DNA of 64,000 nt from contig NZ_JAHLME010000001.1 of the NCBI RefSeq assembly GCF_018919395.1, positions 62,001 to 126,000 of the forward strand, written 5' to 3'. Made by a program: the position numbers and the translations under genes. Source of the DNA: Geomonas azotofigens (lineage in GTDB: Bacteria; Desulfobacterota; Desulfuromonadia; Geobacterales; Geobacteraceae). The first letter of the stretch is position 1; each line of letters opens with the position of its first letter. The notes below the pieces were generated by a model, which saw nothing but the letters and a program-made list of their open reading frames with translations, was not told the DNA's origin and ran no database searches. Positions 8,430 to 16,150 of the stretch are shown in pieces.

Positions 8430-8918
8430 ATGACAAAAGACGACCACTACTGGATGGGCAAGGCCATCGACCAGGCCAGAAAGGCCGAAGCCATCGGCGA
8501 GGTGCCGATCGGTGCCGTGATAGTCAAAGACGGCGCCGTGATCGCGCGGGGGTATAACCTGCGCGAGAGCAAACAGGACCCCTCTGCTCACGCCGAGATG
8601 ATCGCCATACGCAAGGCGGCGAGGAAACTCGCCAGTTGGCGCCTCACCGGCGCCACCCTTTACGTCACCCTCGAACCCTGCACCATGTGCATGGGAGCCA
8701 TCATCCTCTCGCGCCTGGACCGGGTGGTCTTCGGAAGCTACGACCCCAAAGGGGGCGCGGCCGGTTCCCTGTACGACTTCTCCGACGACAAAAGGCTCAA
8801 CCACAGCGTCGTTCTCACCCCCGGCGTGCGCGGTGAGGAAACCTCCAGCATGCTCTCCGCTTTCTTCGTGAAGTTGCGCGCCCAGAAGAAGCGGGAACGG
8901 TTGTCCTCCAATAGCTGA
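8430..8918 (+). CDS. tadA: tRNA-specific adenosine deaminase TadA
   Basis: A 162-residue zinc deaminase that converts A34 to inosine in the tRNA-Arg(ACG) wobble position. The signature is complete: His54-Ala-Glu56 and Pro83-Cys84-x-x-Cys87. The ATG at 8430 is chosen because GAAGAAGA precedes it and the family starts near DDHYWM; an upstream ATG at 8349 would run through a family C repeat. The C-terminal basic helix (KLRAQKKRERL) is typical. The gene lies close upstream of a small unknown gene. Confidence 0.93.
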   Translation: MTKDDHYWMGKAIDQARKAEAIGEVPIGAVIVKDGAVIARGYNLRESKQDPSAHAEMIAIRKAARKLASWRLTGATLYVTLEPCTMCMGAIILSRLDRVVFGSYDPKGGAAGSLYDFSDDKRLNHSVVLTPGVRGEETSSMLSAFFVKLRAQKKRERLSSNS

Positions 8919-9007
8919 AAAAAAAGAGAAAAAAGCCCTAAACCTTTTTCGCCCCCAAGCCGAAAGTTTAAGACATCCAATCTCTTTTTCGGCTTTGAGA
9001 GGGGCCT

Positions 9008-9268
9008 ATGCAAATAGAAGAAATCACCCCCAATTCCATCATGGCCACGCACCATGAGATAACCCGGCTGGCGGCCTACACCGAGGAGCTGCTGCAGGGG
9101 ACCATAGCGTCGGAAGATCATTCGCGTCACAAGCTCACCGCCGTGCTCAGGGTTTTCAGCGAGCTTGGGCTGATCTGGCGCGTTCTCTCGGAGATAGACA
9201 CCCGCGGCGTCCTGACCAAGACGCAGCGGCAATTTTTGCAGGATTTCTATGCCGGGCTCACCTACTGA
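9008..9268 (+). CDS. Small helical protein of unknown function
   Basis: An 86-residue protein, probably cytosolic and mostly helical, with no Cys pairs or membrane segment. A strong ribosome site (GAGAGGGG) precedes the ATG. Upstream there is an AAGCCGAAA...TTTTTCGGCTT inverted pair (about 8957-8992) that could terminate tadA transcripts or fold in the leader. I do not recognise a family. The gene ends about 95 bases before tRNA-Ser. Confidence 0.65.
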   Translation: MQIEEITPNSIMATHHEITRLAAYTEELLQGTIASEDHSRHKLTAVLRVFSELGLIWRVLSEIDTRGVLTKTQRQFLQDFYAGLTY

Positions 9269-9361
9269 AGTGGCGGTGCCACAACAGGGTTGAATTTCTC
9301 TCTGGAATGAGGTATATCTTTCTGCTCTGAGGAGTCTGCTTCCTCTGACAACAGCAAATCC

Positions 9362-9449
9362 GGAGAGATGTCCGAGTGGTCGATGGTGCCTGACTCGAAA
9401 TCAGGTGTACCGAAAGGTACCTAGGGTTCGAATCCCTATCTCTCCGCCA
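9362..9449 (+). tRNA. tRNA-Ser (anticodon CGA)
   Basis: Acceptor arms GGAGAGA and TCTCTCC pair. The anticodon stem CCTGA/TCAGG encloses the loop CTCGAAA with anticodon CGA. A long variable arm (GTACCGAAAGGTAC) marks a class II serine tRNA. The T arm is TAGGG-TTCGAAT-CCCTA and the encoded 3' end is GCCA. The accessory-looking region starts right after it. Confidence 0.96.
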
Positions 9450-9450
9450 G

Positions 9451-9490
9451 TAAAAACAAGAGGTTACAGATTTTATCTGTAACCTCTTGT
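9451..9490 (-). terminator. Terminator of the PilZ gene
   Basis: A perfect 15-base-pair stem (ACAAGAGGTTACAGA with its complement) and a 5-base loop. On the minus strand it ends in a T-run, so it fits termination of the gene at 9571-9825. Confidence 0.75.
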
Positions 9491-9570
9491 CCATTGCGGA
9501 TAGTTTATGTGGTCTCTGGTGTGGCCTCTGATGGCTCGGCTAGACGTCAAAAACGATTCAATTTCACTTT

Positions 9571-9825
9571 TTAAAAATGTAGGGTCTTTTCAAACCTCAA
9601 TCCCATCCCCGTGCTCGTCAACCTAACCACCTTCGCATTTATGCCGACGGTGGGAGTGTCGTTGATTGTAAGTGCCACCATGTCGTTTATGTGCATCTTG
9701 GTAGCCGCCGACACAAAGGCACCATCAACGCTGACATTCTCCACTTGCCCCTCGATGTCGTGATTATTCCAACGAATGTATGCCTTCGCACGAAAGTCAA
9801 GTCTGGCAGAAGTTCTTTTCTCCAT
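9571..9825 (-). CDS. PilZ-domain c-di-GMP-binding protein
   Basis: An 84-residue single-domain PilZ protein. Visible ligand motifs are the N-terminal basic stretch EKRTSARLDF (RxxxR-like, here K-R-T-S-A-R) and the NxSxxG motif as NVSVDGAFV, after which the strands AKVVRLTSTGMGLRFE close the barrel. The start at 9825 is supported by GGAGG seven bases upstream. Such proteins usually relay cyclic di-GMP to motility or secretion partners; the partner is unknown. It is the first gene after tRNA-Ser and points towards it. Confidence 0.85.
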   Translation of the reverse strand: MEKRTSARLDFRAKAYIRWNNHDIEGQVENVSVDGAFVSAATKMHINDMVALTINDTPTVGINAKVVRLTSTGMGLRFEKTLHF

Positions 9826-9918
9826 GTGGCGGCCTCCTTCATTTGAGAGGTACCCTGTCTCGCAATGGGTGAACAATGTCAAGAACGATTCGGCTGATAT
9901 GGTCATGTTAATCGAAAG

Positions 9919-9955
9919 GCAGGGGATCATGACTCTCCGCCCCCCCTGCCTTCAA
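9919..9955 (-). terminator. Possible terminator of the MscS gene
   Basis: GGCAGGGG and CCCCTGCC are paired across about 20 bases; on the minus strand the stem is followed by TTTCG. It is weak but lies directly after the stop of the channel gene. Confidence 0.4.
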
Positions 9956-9979
9956 ACCTGAATGTTAATCTCCTGCGGT

Positions 9980-10810
9980 TTATGAGGTTGGGGTGTTCAT
10001 TGAATTCACTAGCACCAACTGTGCTGGCATGGGGGCAGGGAACCCGGCTGTAGCAAGGCTTTCACGGATGGTTCGGTTGCCGTCGAAATAAACCTGCCAG
10101 TAGTTATCGTTATGACAGAATGGACGAACAGCCAACACAGGTCCAACCAGCGTGAATTCCAGAATTTCTACCTCCACTGGCGGTTGGGATAACACGTTGG
10201 GTACGGTTGCCAGTTTGCCCCGTAGTAGTTCCATCGCAGCAACATGATCGGCACTACCGGCCAGTTGGCATTTCAATTCAACCCTCCTAAATGGATTCGC
10301 AGTGTAGTTCTGGATATTGTCGCTGAAAACCTTGCCGTTACCAACCATTGTTAATACATTGTCTGGGGTGTTTATTGAGGTGACGAAGAGCCCGATTTCT
10401 CTAACAGTGCCGGTCACCCCACCTACTGTCACGAAATCACCGACCTTAAAAGGATGCAGCACTACGAGAAAGATCCCTGCTGCAAGATTCGAGAGCAGCC
10501 CACCCCAAGCAGCGCCGATGGCAATACCTATACCAGCCACCAACGCAGCAAAGGTGGTGGTTTGGATTCCGCAGTAACCAAGTATGGCGACGACTAAAAT
10601 TATGTTCAGCGTGACGGCTACGAAATTTCCGATGTAGCGCATCAGAGTGGCGTCGACTTTTTGCTTTTCCAAAACACCTTGAAGCATGCGCCCCACCAGT
10701 CCAATCAACCAGCGCCCCACCAACCAGAAAATAATTACTGCAATGATCTTGGTCCCGAATTCTGTGGCGTAAGTGACCGCAAGCTGTTGGTACTGACCCA
10801 TGCTTTCCAT
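9980..10810 (-). CDS. MscS-family small mechanosensitive channel
   Basis: A 276-residue inner-membrane channel that releases solutes on hypo-osmotic shock. Three membrane helices are visible in the first 120 residues (KIIAVIIFWLVGRWLIGLVG, FVAVTLNIILVVAILGYCG, and the pore helix TTFAALVAGIGIAIGAAWGG). They are followed by the conserved beta domain with HPFKVGDFVTVGGVTGTVREIG and a C-terminal alpha/beta part. The ATG at 10810 is favoured by GGAGGT upstream; a TTG 36 bases earlier is an alternative. It lies in the accessory-looking region after tRNA-Ser. Confidence 0.92.
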   Translation of the reverse strand: MESMGQYQQLAVTYATEFGTKIIAVIIFWLVGRWLIGLVGRMLQGVLEKQKVDATLMRYIGNFVAVTLNIILVVAILGYCGIQTTTFAALVAGIGIAIGAAWGGLLSNLAAGIFLVVLHPFKVGDFVTVGGVTGTVREIGLFVTSINTPDNVLTMVGNGKVFSDNIQNYTANPFRRVELKCQLAGSADHVAAMELLRGKLATVPNVLSQPPVEVEILEFTLVGPVLAVRPFCHNDNYWQVYFDGNRTIRESLATAGFPAPMPAQLVLVNSMNTPTS

Positions 10811-11081
10811 AAGGACCTCCGTTAGGTGATGTTCGTGTGCCGTCAATAGGTTGCCAGTTCCTCAACCTGAGCTAACACAAAGTCTCACAAGCTGCGATTT
10901 AACGCAGGTAAGTGTACGGCGGGGAAGAAATTTTACAAGGTTCCATCATTGTGACCATTTGCGCTGCCAGTCCAGTCGGGCAAGTGACTCTACTTTAATA
11001 GCCCCAGCGGATTGAGGGATGTGCATTATGAGACAATTTCAATCTCTACTCGTTTTCTGATAGTTTCTCACGATATGTTTC

Positions 11082-11219
11082 ATGCAGAAGTGGTCTGCGA
11101 TGAACCTGATCCTTGTTGTTGCACTTGTTGTCCTTTTAGTGGGCTTCTTAGCGGTACTGAAGGCTAAGTCGCCTCCAGGTGACTGGGCAATTAGCAGCGC
11201 AGTCGTACAGGAGTTCTAG
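11082..11219 (+). CDS. Possible very small membrane protein
   Basis: A 45-codon frame, with an internal ATG at 11100 giving 39 residues. It encodes one hydrophobic helix (NLILVVALVVLLVGFLAVL) followed by a short polar tail. There is no convincing ribosome site. It resembles the many tiny single-helix proteins in bacteria, but chance is a real alternative. Confidence 0.3.
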   Translation: MQKWSAMNLILVVALVVLLVGFLAVLKAKSPPGDWAISSAVVQEF

Positions 11220-11513
11220 CAAGTATGGAAGAAGGCCAGACCGAAAAATCAGTAAGGGAGCAGGGGGAAAGAATGGAAGGGGCAGGATAGGTTAGCTTTG
11301 GTTGGCTTGATTGCTATCACTCGTTTCTAGCGTAACCTGAGACAACAGGATGCCGCAGTGCTTTAGGACCTCACTGTACAGCTCTTGGGAGTGGCAGTCT
11401 ACGGCAAGACCATGTATTAGGCACTTGTCCTTGAGGTTCTCTGTGCACAAGTTTCAACTGAGTCAAGTCATGTAGCACTACTCATTTAACCTAAATCCGA
11501 AGCGTTGTTTTGG

Positions 11514-11519
11514 TATAAT
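11514..11519 (+). promoter_or_regulatory. Candidate -10 box for entericidin-like gene 1
   Basis: A perfect TATAAT, about 85 bases upstream of the gene at 11604. No good -35 hexamer is seen at 16-18 bases. Confidence 0.35.
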
Positions 11520-11603
11520 GAAGGAAGCTGTGCCAGTGCGAAACCTTGTGCGTGAGACGAGTAGAGAGGGAGTCTCGCAACGCCCCCAAGAGAGGAGAGA
11601 ACG

Positions 11604-11741
11604 ATGAAACGGAAAATAGCAGCTGCTGTAGCCGTAATCCTCGCCTGCATGTGGACCCTGACCGGGTGCCACACGGTCAAAGGCTTTGGCGAGGACCTTC
11701 AGAGCGGTGGTAGAGCAATTGAGAAGTCCTCAGGGAGATGA
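11604..11741 (+). CDS. Entericidin-like lipoprotein, copy 1
   Basis: A 45-residue prolipoprotein of the entericidin A/B type. It has a signal peptide with the lipobox LTGC (Cys22), then HTVKGFGEDLQSGGRAIEKS, the family core GxGxDxxxxGxxI. A good ribosome site (GAGAGGAGAG) and an immediate terminator make a complete one-gene cassette. Members are small outer- or inner-membrane lipoproteins linked in E. coli to a toxin/antidote pair active in stationary phase; whether this one is toxic is unknown. A paralogue with 31 of 45 identical residues lies at 13352. Confidence 0.85.
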   Translation: MKRKIAAAVAVILACMWTLTGCHTVKGFGEDLQSGGRAIEKSSGR

Positions 11742-11747
11742 TCCCCA

Positions 11748-11778
11748 AAGGCCGGTCCATATGACCGGCCTTTCTTTG
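11748..11778 (+). terminator. Terminator of entericidin-like gene 1
   Basis: AAAGGCCGGTC and GACCGGCCTTT pair across CATAT, followed by CTTTG. Confidence 0.85.
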
Positions 11779-12115
11779 CGACCTTCCCTGCCCAAACCGT
11801 CAACCCCGTCTCGCACTTTAGCGGGTCCCCCCTTCCCACTCTCCATTGCGCATCAACTGTTCAAGCCTTGCCCCCGTGTTCAAAATTAGATTTTTTAAAT
11901 TTTTTAGCTATTTACCCGCGGCGTGGGGTGGAGGCGTGTGCACGCGGAGTACATCCAAAGATGAAAACAACGTTCAAAAGACCAGACCGCACAACGAAGA
12001 TGAACAGTTAAAATCAATAAATTGGCATTCATTCACAGAAAAGCCCCGAACTTGGCACGACGGGTGAAATGATCTCGTACAGGAGTTCAACCACACCAAG
12101 ACACGGAGGTAAGCC
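11779..12115. other. Intergenic stretch, nothing recognised
   Basis: Roughly 340 bases with an AT-rich patch (about 11880-11920). No frame looks protein-like. A TGGCACG at 12053 recalls a sigma-54 -24 element but lacks a proper -12 GC. Confidence 0.5.
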
Positions 12116-12493
12116 ATGGACGAGTACATTTTCAAATCAACCGGTCCGGATGCCACCTACATGGCAAATGTCAACATCTTCTTCCCCGTCCTGTTCAACC
12201 TGGACATCTTCAAGAGCGCATGGCCCGAGCACAAGTTCGGTTCGCAGAGCGTGCTGCTAAACGAAATGGACTGGTACCGGCAGATGTTCGAGGGCGGGCG
12301 CACAGGGAACCGGCTGCACATAGCGGCTCGGAAGTCCGCGCGTGAGAACCTCAGTGGGCGCATCCAAAAAATCTTGCGGTACGCATCGGTTATGGCAGAT
12401 GAAAACGATTTGAATGCGCTGCTCAATTCGGGCGTCGTCATCTACAAGACCAGAAAGAAAGCCCGCAGAACTGCAAAGCCGGTTCAATCGTAA
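12116..12493 (+). CDS. Protein of unknown function in accessory region
   Basis: A 125-residue soluble protein without signal peptide, with a good ribosome site (ACGGAGG) and a terminator after it. The N-terminal part is aromatic-rich (YMANVNIFFPVLFNLDIFKSAWP); the C-terminal part is helical and basic, ending in KTRKKARRTAKP. I do not recognise a family. It is flanked by the two entericidin-like cassettes. Confidence 0.7.
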   Translation: MDEYIFKSTGPDATYMANVNIFFPVLFNLDIFKSAWPEHKFGSQSVLLNEMDWYRQMFEGGRTGNRLHIAARKSARENLSGRIQKILRYASVMADENDLNALLNSGVVIYKTRKKARRTAKPVQS

Positions 12494-12562
12494 ACGTCCA
12501 GGAGGTTGTGCAGTCGCTTCAGCCCCGACCGCCGCTCTAACATCCTTTATTGCTCCAAACCA

Positions 12563-12615
12563 CCCCGACGGAACCCGGGCCTATTTCAGGTCGGCATTCC
12601 CGTCGGGGTCTTTTC
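12563..12615 (+). terminator. Terminator of the unknown gene at 12116
   Basis: CCCCGACGG and CCGTCGGGG pair, followed by TCTTTTCG; the loop is about 28 bases and has its own smaller pairing. Confidence 0.75.
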
Positions 12616-12698
12616 GTTCCTAGCCCGGCCTCCAATGCTCATCCAGACCTTCTCGCCTCTCTCAAGCCATCGAAAAAACCGACAACTGCTGCTTTTAC

Positions 12699-12824
12699 TA
12701 ATGTAAGGGTGCGTTCAAAATAAAGGAGGTCTGTTGCCTCTAATGTAAGAGTGTTATCAAATTAAAGCAGGTCTGTTATTTCCAACGTAAGACGTGATCA
12801 AATAAAGCAGGCCCGCGGATGCCA
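12699..12824 (+). repeat. Three tandem 42-base repeats
   Basis: Units at 12699-12740, 12741-12782 and 12783-12824. Units 1 and 2 begin TAATGTAAG and share ATCAAA/TTCAAA, TAAAG and AGGTCTGTT blocks; unit 3 (CAACGTAAGACGTGATCAAA) is more diverged. An inverted version of the core is at 13041-13072. Confidence 0.8.
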
Positions 12825-12990
12825 AACGCGAAGGTATAAATCATCAAGACGCCCCGTCACCCACACCTTCCTATCGCCGCCGAAAATGATATTCCCACCT
12901 GCAAATCTCTCATCTACCCGAATTTTTCTTGAAATGGGTCCTGGCGTAGTCCATGACACACGCGTACAGGCTAGTGAGCAGGGATAGCCG

Positions 12991-13113
12991 TTAATGAGAT
13001 GCTTCGCTCAAATCAACCAGGACCATGTTTAAATTCCTAACGACCTGCTTTATTTCAACGACGGTCTTACGTATCTTAGCTGCCACCTCGTTCATTTGGC
13101 CGCTGACTACCAT
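12991..13113 (-). CDS. Possible 40-residue protein or gene remnant
   Basis: The minus-strand ATG at 13113 follows GAGGGACGG and runs to TAA at 12991. The product is regular and helical (MNEVAAKIRKTVVEIKQVV), and the reading stays protein-like for another 28 codons upstream of the ATG, to a stop near 13223. It may therefore be the tail of a decayed longer gene. Part of it (13041-13072) is the inverted copy of the 42-base tandem repeat. Confidence 0.35.
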   Translation of the reverse strand: MVVSGQMNEVAAKIRKTVVEIKQVVRNLNMVLVDLSEASH

Positions 13114-13351
13114 CCGTCCCTCACGAGGTCGCCTCCCGTATAACCGCACGGCTATCGGGGTGACAACACCCTCGACTATTTTTACGGGAAGGACTTCCGC
13201 AGTAGACTCTCTCGATAAAATTTAACCGTGCGATCGTGTGCAGTTACCTGCGCAGGCGCTAAATTTGCGATCTTTGCGCGGCCGTGATAACATTAACTGT
13301 CACCAATCCAGCTACGGTTACTTCTGCTAAAACAGAAAGGAGGCGGACATC

Positions 13352-13489
13352 ATGAAACGCAAAATTGCTACTGCAGTCATGCTTACTCTGACCAGCATCT
13401 GGGCTCTCGCCGGGTGCCACACCGTCAAGGGGGTCGGCCAGGACATGCAAAGCGGTGGGAAGGCCATCGAGAATTCCTCCGGCCGATAG
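13352..13489 (+). CDS. Entericidin-like lipoprotein, copy 2
   Basis: A 45-residue paralogue of the gene at 11604, with signal peptide, lipobox LAGC (Cys22) and the core HTVKGVGQDMQSGGKAIENS. A strong AAAGGAGG precedes the ATG and a terminator follows. The mature halves of the two copies are nearly the same, while the signal peptides differ, as expected for selection on the mature part. The two cassettes are in direct orientation 1.75 kb apart. Confidence 0.85.
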   Translation: MKRKIATAVMLTLTSIWALAGCHTVKGVGQDMQSGGKAIENSSGR

Positions 13490-13509
13490 TTTCGTCGCGC
13501 GCCGAAACG

Positions 13510-13542
13510 AAAAGGCCAGTCTCTTGGGACTGGCCTTTTTCT
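13510..13542 (+). terminator. Terminator of entericidin-like gene 2
   Basis: AAAAGGCCAGTC and GACTGGCCTTTT pair across TCTTGG, ending in a T-run. It may also serve the convergent gene at 13570-13965. Confidence 0.9.
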
Positions 13543-13569
13543 ATTGGTGTGCCGCTGTTCGCTGCAGGG

Positions 13570-13965
13570 TTACTTTTGCACCGCACGCGCCACTCGCCCG
13601 CGTATGGCAAAGGCGAGCCGGGCCAGACGGCGGTGCGGGTAACTCGGATCGATAATCGGTATCCCTTCCCGGCAGGTAACCAGCCCCTCCGCCTGCGCCC
13701 TCTCGAAACAGTCGTGTGCCGCATTCCTGAGCGTGTCGAAAAAGAAGATCGCGGAGATCATGGCGTTGTAACAGGTGACGCCGAGCACCTCGTGGGACAT
13801 GAGGCCGCCCAAGTATCCCCCCAGCGCCACCAGGGCGACATAGGGCGCACTCACCAACGCCGTGTAGAAGAGCAGCGTCGCCCGCGCCCGGATTGCTTCC
13901 TTGGTGAGCCGCACTCCTTCCCAGGGATCTTCTTCTTCGAAGGTATAGTACTCTCGTTCGCGCAC
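13570..13965 (-). CDS. Membrane protein of unknown function
   Basis: A 131-residue protein starting at GTG, with AGGAGG five bases upstream. It has an acidic N-terminus (EREYYTFEEEDPWEG), two hydrophobic segments (about 29-60: ATLLFYTALVSAPYVALVAL, and 64-78), and a basic C-terminal tail. No family recognised. It is convergent with entericidin-like gene 2. Confidence 0.7.
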   Translation of the reverse strand: MREREYYTFEEEDPWEGVRLTKEAIRARATLLFYTALVSAPYVALVALGGYLGGLMSHEVLGVTCYNAMISAIFFFDTLRNAAHDCFERAQAEGLVTCREGIPIIDPSYPHRRLARLAFAIRGRVARAVQK

Positions 13966-14397
13966 AACGTCCTCCTGCGGCTCCGGAAACGGGTAAGTCC
14001 GCCCCGGTAGGTTTACGAATTATCTCCAAAGTAAAATCCCCTGTCAATGGGTGTCGAGTAACCAGCGTTGGGCGCGGTTATCCCCAGAAAACCGATTGTT
14101 ACAATCTCGACAAGCCTCTTCCTTGCCCGCCGCCAGCATCCCAATTCCCTCGCCGGAGAGCCCCACCAGTTCCCTATTCACAGGCCGGGTGCCCAATCCA
14201 CGCGCCGCGTCCGCGCCATCAGGCATGTTACGCCTGGGTAACGAATCCACAGCGACATCCACGTTATCAACAGGTGAAAACGACACCCCGCAGACCTCTG
14301 TTTCTTCAGGTGGATTTTCACCTGTCTGCAACACGACTGCAACATCGGCGCGCTAGCATGGGCGCACTAAAAAAGAGAGAAGAAAAGGAGAATGACC
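13966..14397. other. Intergenic stretch with DnaA-box-like motifs
   Basis: About 430 bases before the arsenic module. Four motifs one or two mismatches from TTATNCACA lie on the plus strand: 14078-14086 (TTATCCCCA), 14174-14182 (CTATTCACA), 14243-14251 (GAATCCACA) and 14264-14272 (TTATCAACA). A minus-strand open frame (14044-14334, GTG start) lacks a ribosome site and is not called. Confidence 0.4.
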
Positions 14398-14562
14398 ATG
14401 GAACTTTTGGCGGTAGGAGACAGCTATATCTGGTACTGCGACTGGTGCGACACCAAGAACGTGACCCCTTGGGTAAGAGCCAAGGGAAATGAAGTCTGCT
14501 GTGCCGCGTGTCACAAAAATTACGCGGCCGACGGGAAGGAAAGGCCGACGCGGGGGCTGTAA
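14398..14562 (+). CDS. Small zinc-ribbon-like protein
   Basis: A 54-residue cytosolic protein with two cysteine clusters, WYCDWCDTK near the N-terminus and EVCCAACHKNY in the middle, forming a CxxC...CxxC zinc-ribbon-like pattern. The ATG at 14398 has AAAAGGAG seven bases upstream; an in-frame ATG two codons earlier (14392) is too close to it. It starts the arsenic module, 82 bases before arsC. The role is unknown; it could be a small redox or regulatory zinc protein. Confidence 0.7.
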   Translation: MELLAVGDSYIWYCDWCDTKNVTPWVRAKGNEVCCAACHKNYAADGKERPTRGL

Positions 14563-14644
14563 GTTCTGCCGTGGTGACCTTGACCATTTGTGAATTCACA
14601 GATATAGTCGCAGCCGTGAAAAATGAAGTTGCAGGAGAAGCCAC

Positions 14645-15064
14645 ATGCCTAAAAAGAAGATCCTGTTCCTTTGCACCCACAACTCCTGCCGCTCCCAGAT
14701 GGCGGAGGGACTGGCCAACCACCTCCTGGGCGACCGGTTCGAAGCCCGCTCGGCGGGAACCGAGGCGACCCGCGTCAACCCCTTGGCCATCAAGGTCCTG
14801 GCCGAAATCGGGATCGACATCTCCGGGCACCGATCCAAGACCCTGGATGAGTTCGACGGCGAGAGCTTCGACTACGTGGTGACCTTGTGCGGGGACGCCA
14901 ACGACAAATGCCCACTGTACATCGGCGGCACGCAACGCGACCACCGCGGCTTCGACGATCCCTCGCGCTGCGTCGGCAGCGAGCAAGAGGTGCTGTCGGA
15001 GTTCCGCCGCGTGCGCGATGAAATCAAATCATGGATCCTGGAATACTTCGGAGGAGGCTCATGA
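14645..15064 (+). CDS. arsC: Arsenate reductase, thioredoxin-coupled (LMW-PTPase fold)
   Basis: A 139-residue cytosolic enzyme that reduces arsenate to arsenite. The phosphatase-like loop CX5R is Cys10-THNSC-Arg16. The redox relay cysteines fall at Cys82 and Cys89 ([11 protein letters not shown]), the same spacing and numbering as the staphylococcal thioredoxin-type ArsC. A GGAGAAG ribosome site precedes the ATG. Its stop overlaps the acr3 start (ATGA), so arsenite is made and exported by one coupled unit. Confidence 0.95.
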   Translation: MPKKKILFLCTHNSCRSQMAEGLANHLLGDRFEARSAGTEATRVNPLAIKVLAEIGIDISGHRSKTLDEFDGESFDYVVTLCGDANDKCPLYIGGTQRDHRGFDDPSRCVGSEQEVLSEFRRVRDEIKSWILEYFGGGS

Positions 15065-16122
15065 GCGAACATCTTTCCCGCAAACTGTCCTTCCTGGACC
15101 GCTGGCTGACCCTCTGGATCTTCACAGCCATGGCCGTCGGCGTCGCCATCGGCTACTTCGTCCCCGGGGTGGAATCCTTCATCAACCGCTTCCAGGTCGG
15201 CACCACCAACATCCCCATCGCCTGCGGCCTGATCCTCATGATGTACCCTCCCTTCGCCAAGGTTCGCTACGAGGAGATGCCCGAGGTATTCAAGAACAAG
15301 AAGGTGCTCGGCCTCTCCCTGGTACAGAACTGGGTCATCGGGCCGGTACTGATGTTCGTGCTCGCCATCGTCTTTCTCCCGGACAAGCCGGAGTACCTGG
15401 TCGGACTCATCATGATCGGCCTCGCGCGCTGCATCGCCATGGTGATCGTTTGGAACGAATTGGCCAAGGGGAACACGGAGTACGCGGCGGGGCTGGTGGC
15501 GTTCAACAGCATCTTCCAGGTTCTCTTTTACAGCGTCTATGCCTGGTTTTTCATTACCGTCCTCCCCCCTTATTTCGGCCTCGCCGGCAGCACGGTCGAG
15601 GTCAGCATCAGGCAGATCGCCGAGAGCGTCTTCATCTACCTCGGCATTCCCTGCATCGCCGGCGCGGTCACCAGGCTGATCGGCGTCAAGGCTCTTGGGG
15701 TGGAGCGCTACCACCGGGAAGTCGTGCCGCGCATCGGCCCGATCACCCTGGTCGCACTTCTTTTCACCATCGTGGTGATGTTCAGCTTGAAAGGAAGCCT
15801 GATCGTACAGCTCCCCCTCGACGTGGTCCGGATCGCCATCCCCATGCTGATCTACTTCGTGGTCATGTTCCTGGTCTCGTTCTACCTCGGCAAGAAGCTG
15901 GGGGCCGACTACTCCAAGACCACCACGCTCGCCTTCACCGCCGCCAGCAACAACTTCGAACTGGCCATCGCGGTGGCCGTGGCGGTCTTCGGCCTCAATT
16001 CCGGCGCGGCCTTCGCGGCGGTGATCGGGCCGCTGGTCGAGGTGCCGGTGATGATCGCTCTGGTCAACGTAGCCTTCTGGCTCCAGCGGCGGCATTTTGC
16101 AGACGAGGCACAGGTTAGCTGA
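15061..16122 (+). CDS. acr3: Arsenite efflux permease, ACR3 family
   Basis: A 353-residue inner-membrane protein with about ten hydrophobic segments. The ACR3 signature region is present as [20 protein letters not shown], including the conserved Cys in helix 3, and later [14 protein letters not shown]. It extrudes arsenite produced by ArsC. The start at 15061 is supported by GGAGGAGG and the ATGA overlap with arsC. No ArsR-type repressor gene is visible next to the module, so regulation is unclear. Confidence 0.95.
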   Translation: MSEHLSRKLSFLDRWLTLWIFTAMAVGVAIGYFVPGVESFINRFQVGTTNIPIACGLILMMYPPFAKVRYEEMPEVFKNKKVLGLSLVQNWVIGPVLMFVLAIVFLPDKPEYLVGLIMIGLARCIAMVIVWNELAKGNTEYAAGLVAFNSIFQVLFYSVYAWFFITVLPPYFGLAGSTVEVSIRQIAESVFIYLGIPCIAGAVTRLIGVKALGVERYHREVVPRIGPITLVALLFTIVVMFSLKGSLIVQLPLDVVRIAIPMLIYFVVMFLVSFYLGKKLGADYSKTTTLAFTAASNNFELAIAVAVAVFGLNSGAAFAAVIGPLVEVPVMIALVNVAFWLQRRHFADEAQVS

Positions 16123-16150
16123 GGCAAATCCAACAAGGAGGAGAAGCGGC

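Larger units (their letters stand above)
10811..11603. other. Intergenic stretch with one possible tiny gene
   Basis: About 790 bases before the first entericidin-like gene. Apart from a possible 45-codon membrane ORF (11082-11219) and a TATAAT box at 11514, I see no protein-like frame or repeat. Base composition is lower in GC than the core genes. Confidence 0.6.
12616..13351. other. Gene-poor stretch with repeats
   Basis: About 735 bases holding three 42-base tandem repeats (12699-12824), an inverted copy at 13041-13072 and one possible 40-codon gene on the minus strand. Between 12825 and 12990 I see nothing protein-like longer than a few codons. Confidence 0.6.

Noticed and set aside
9362..9449. 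Integration (att) site at tRNA-Ser
   Set aside because: No second copy of the tRNA 3' end and no integrase gene was found in the window, so only the island-like composition is reported.
12053..12071. Sigma-54 promoter before the unknown gene at 12116
   Set aside because: TGGCACG is present but the -12 GC is missing at the required spacing.
12699..12824. CRISPR array
   Set aside because: The units are contiguous 42-base tandem repeats without unique spacers, and no cas gene is near.
14044..14334. Possible minus-strand gene before the arsenic module (GTG start)
   Set aside because: No ribosome site, and an open frame also exists on the opposite strand. The product has no family-like feature.
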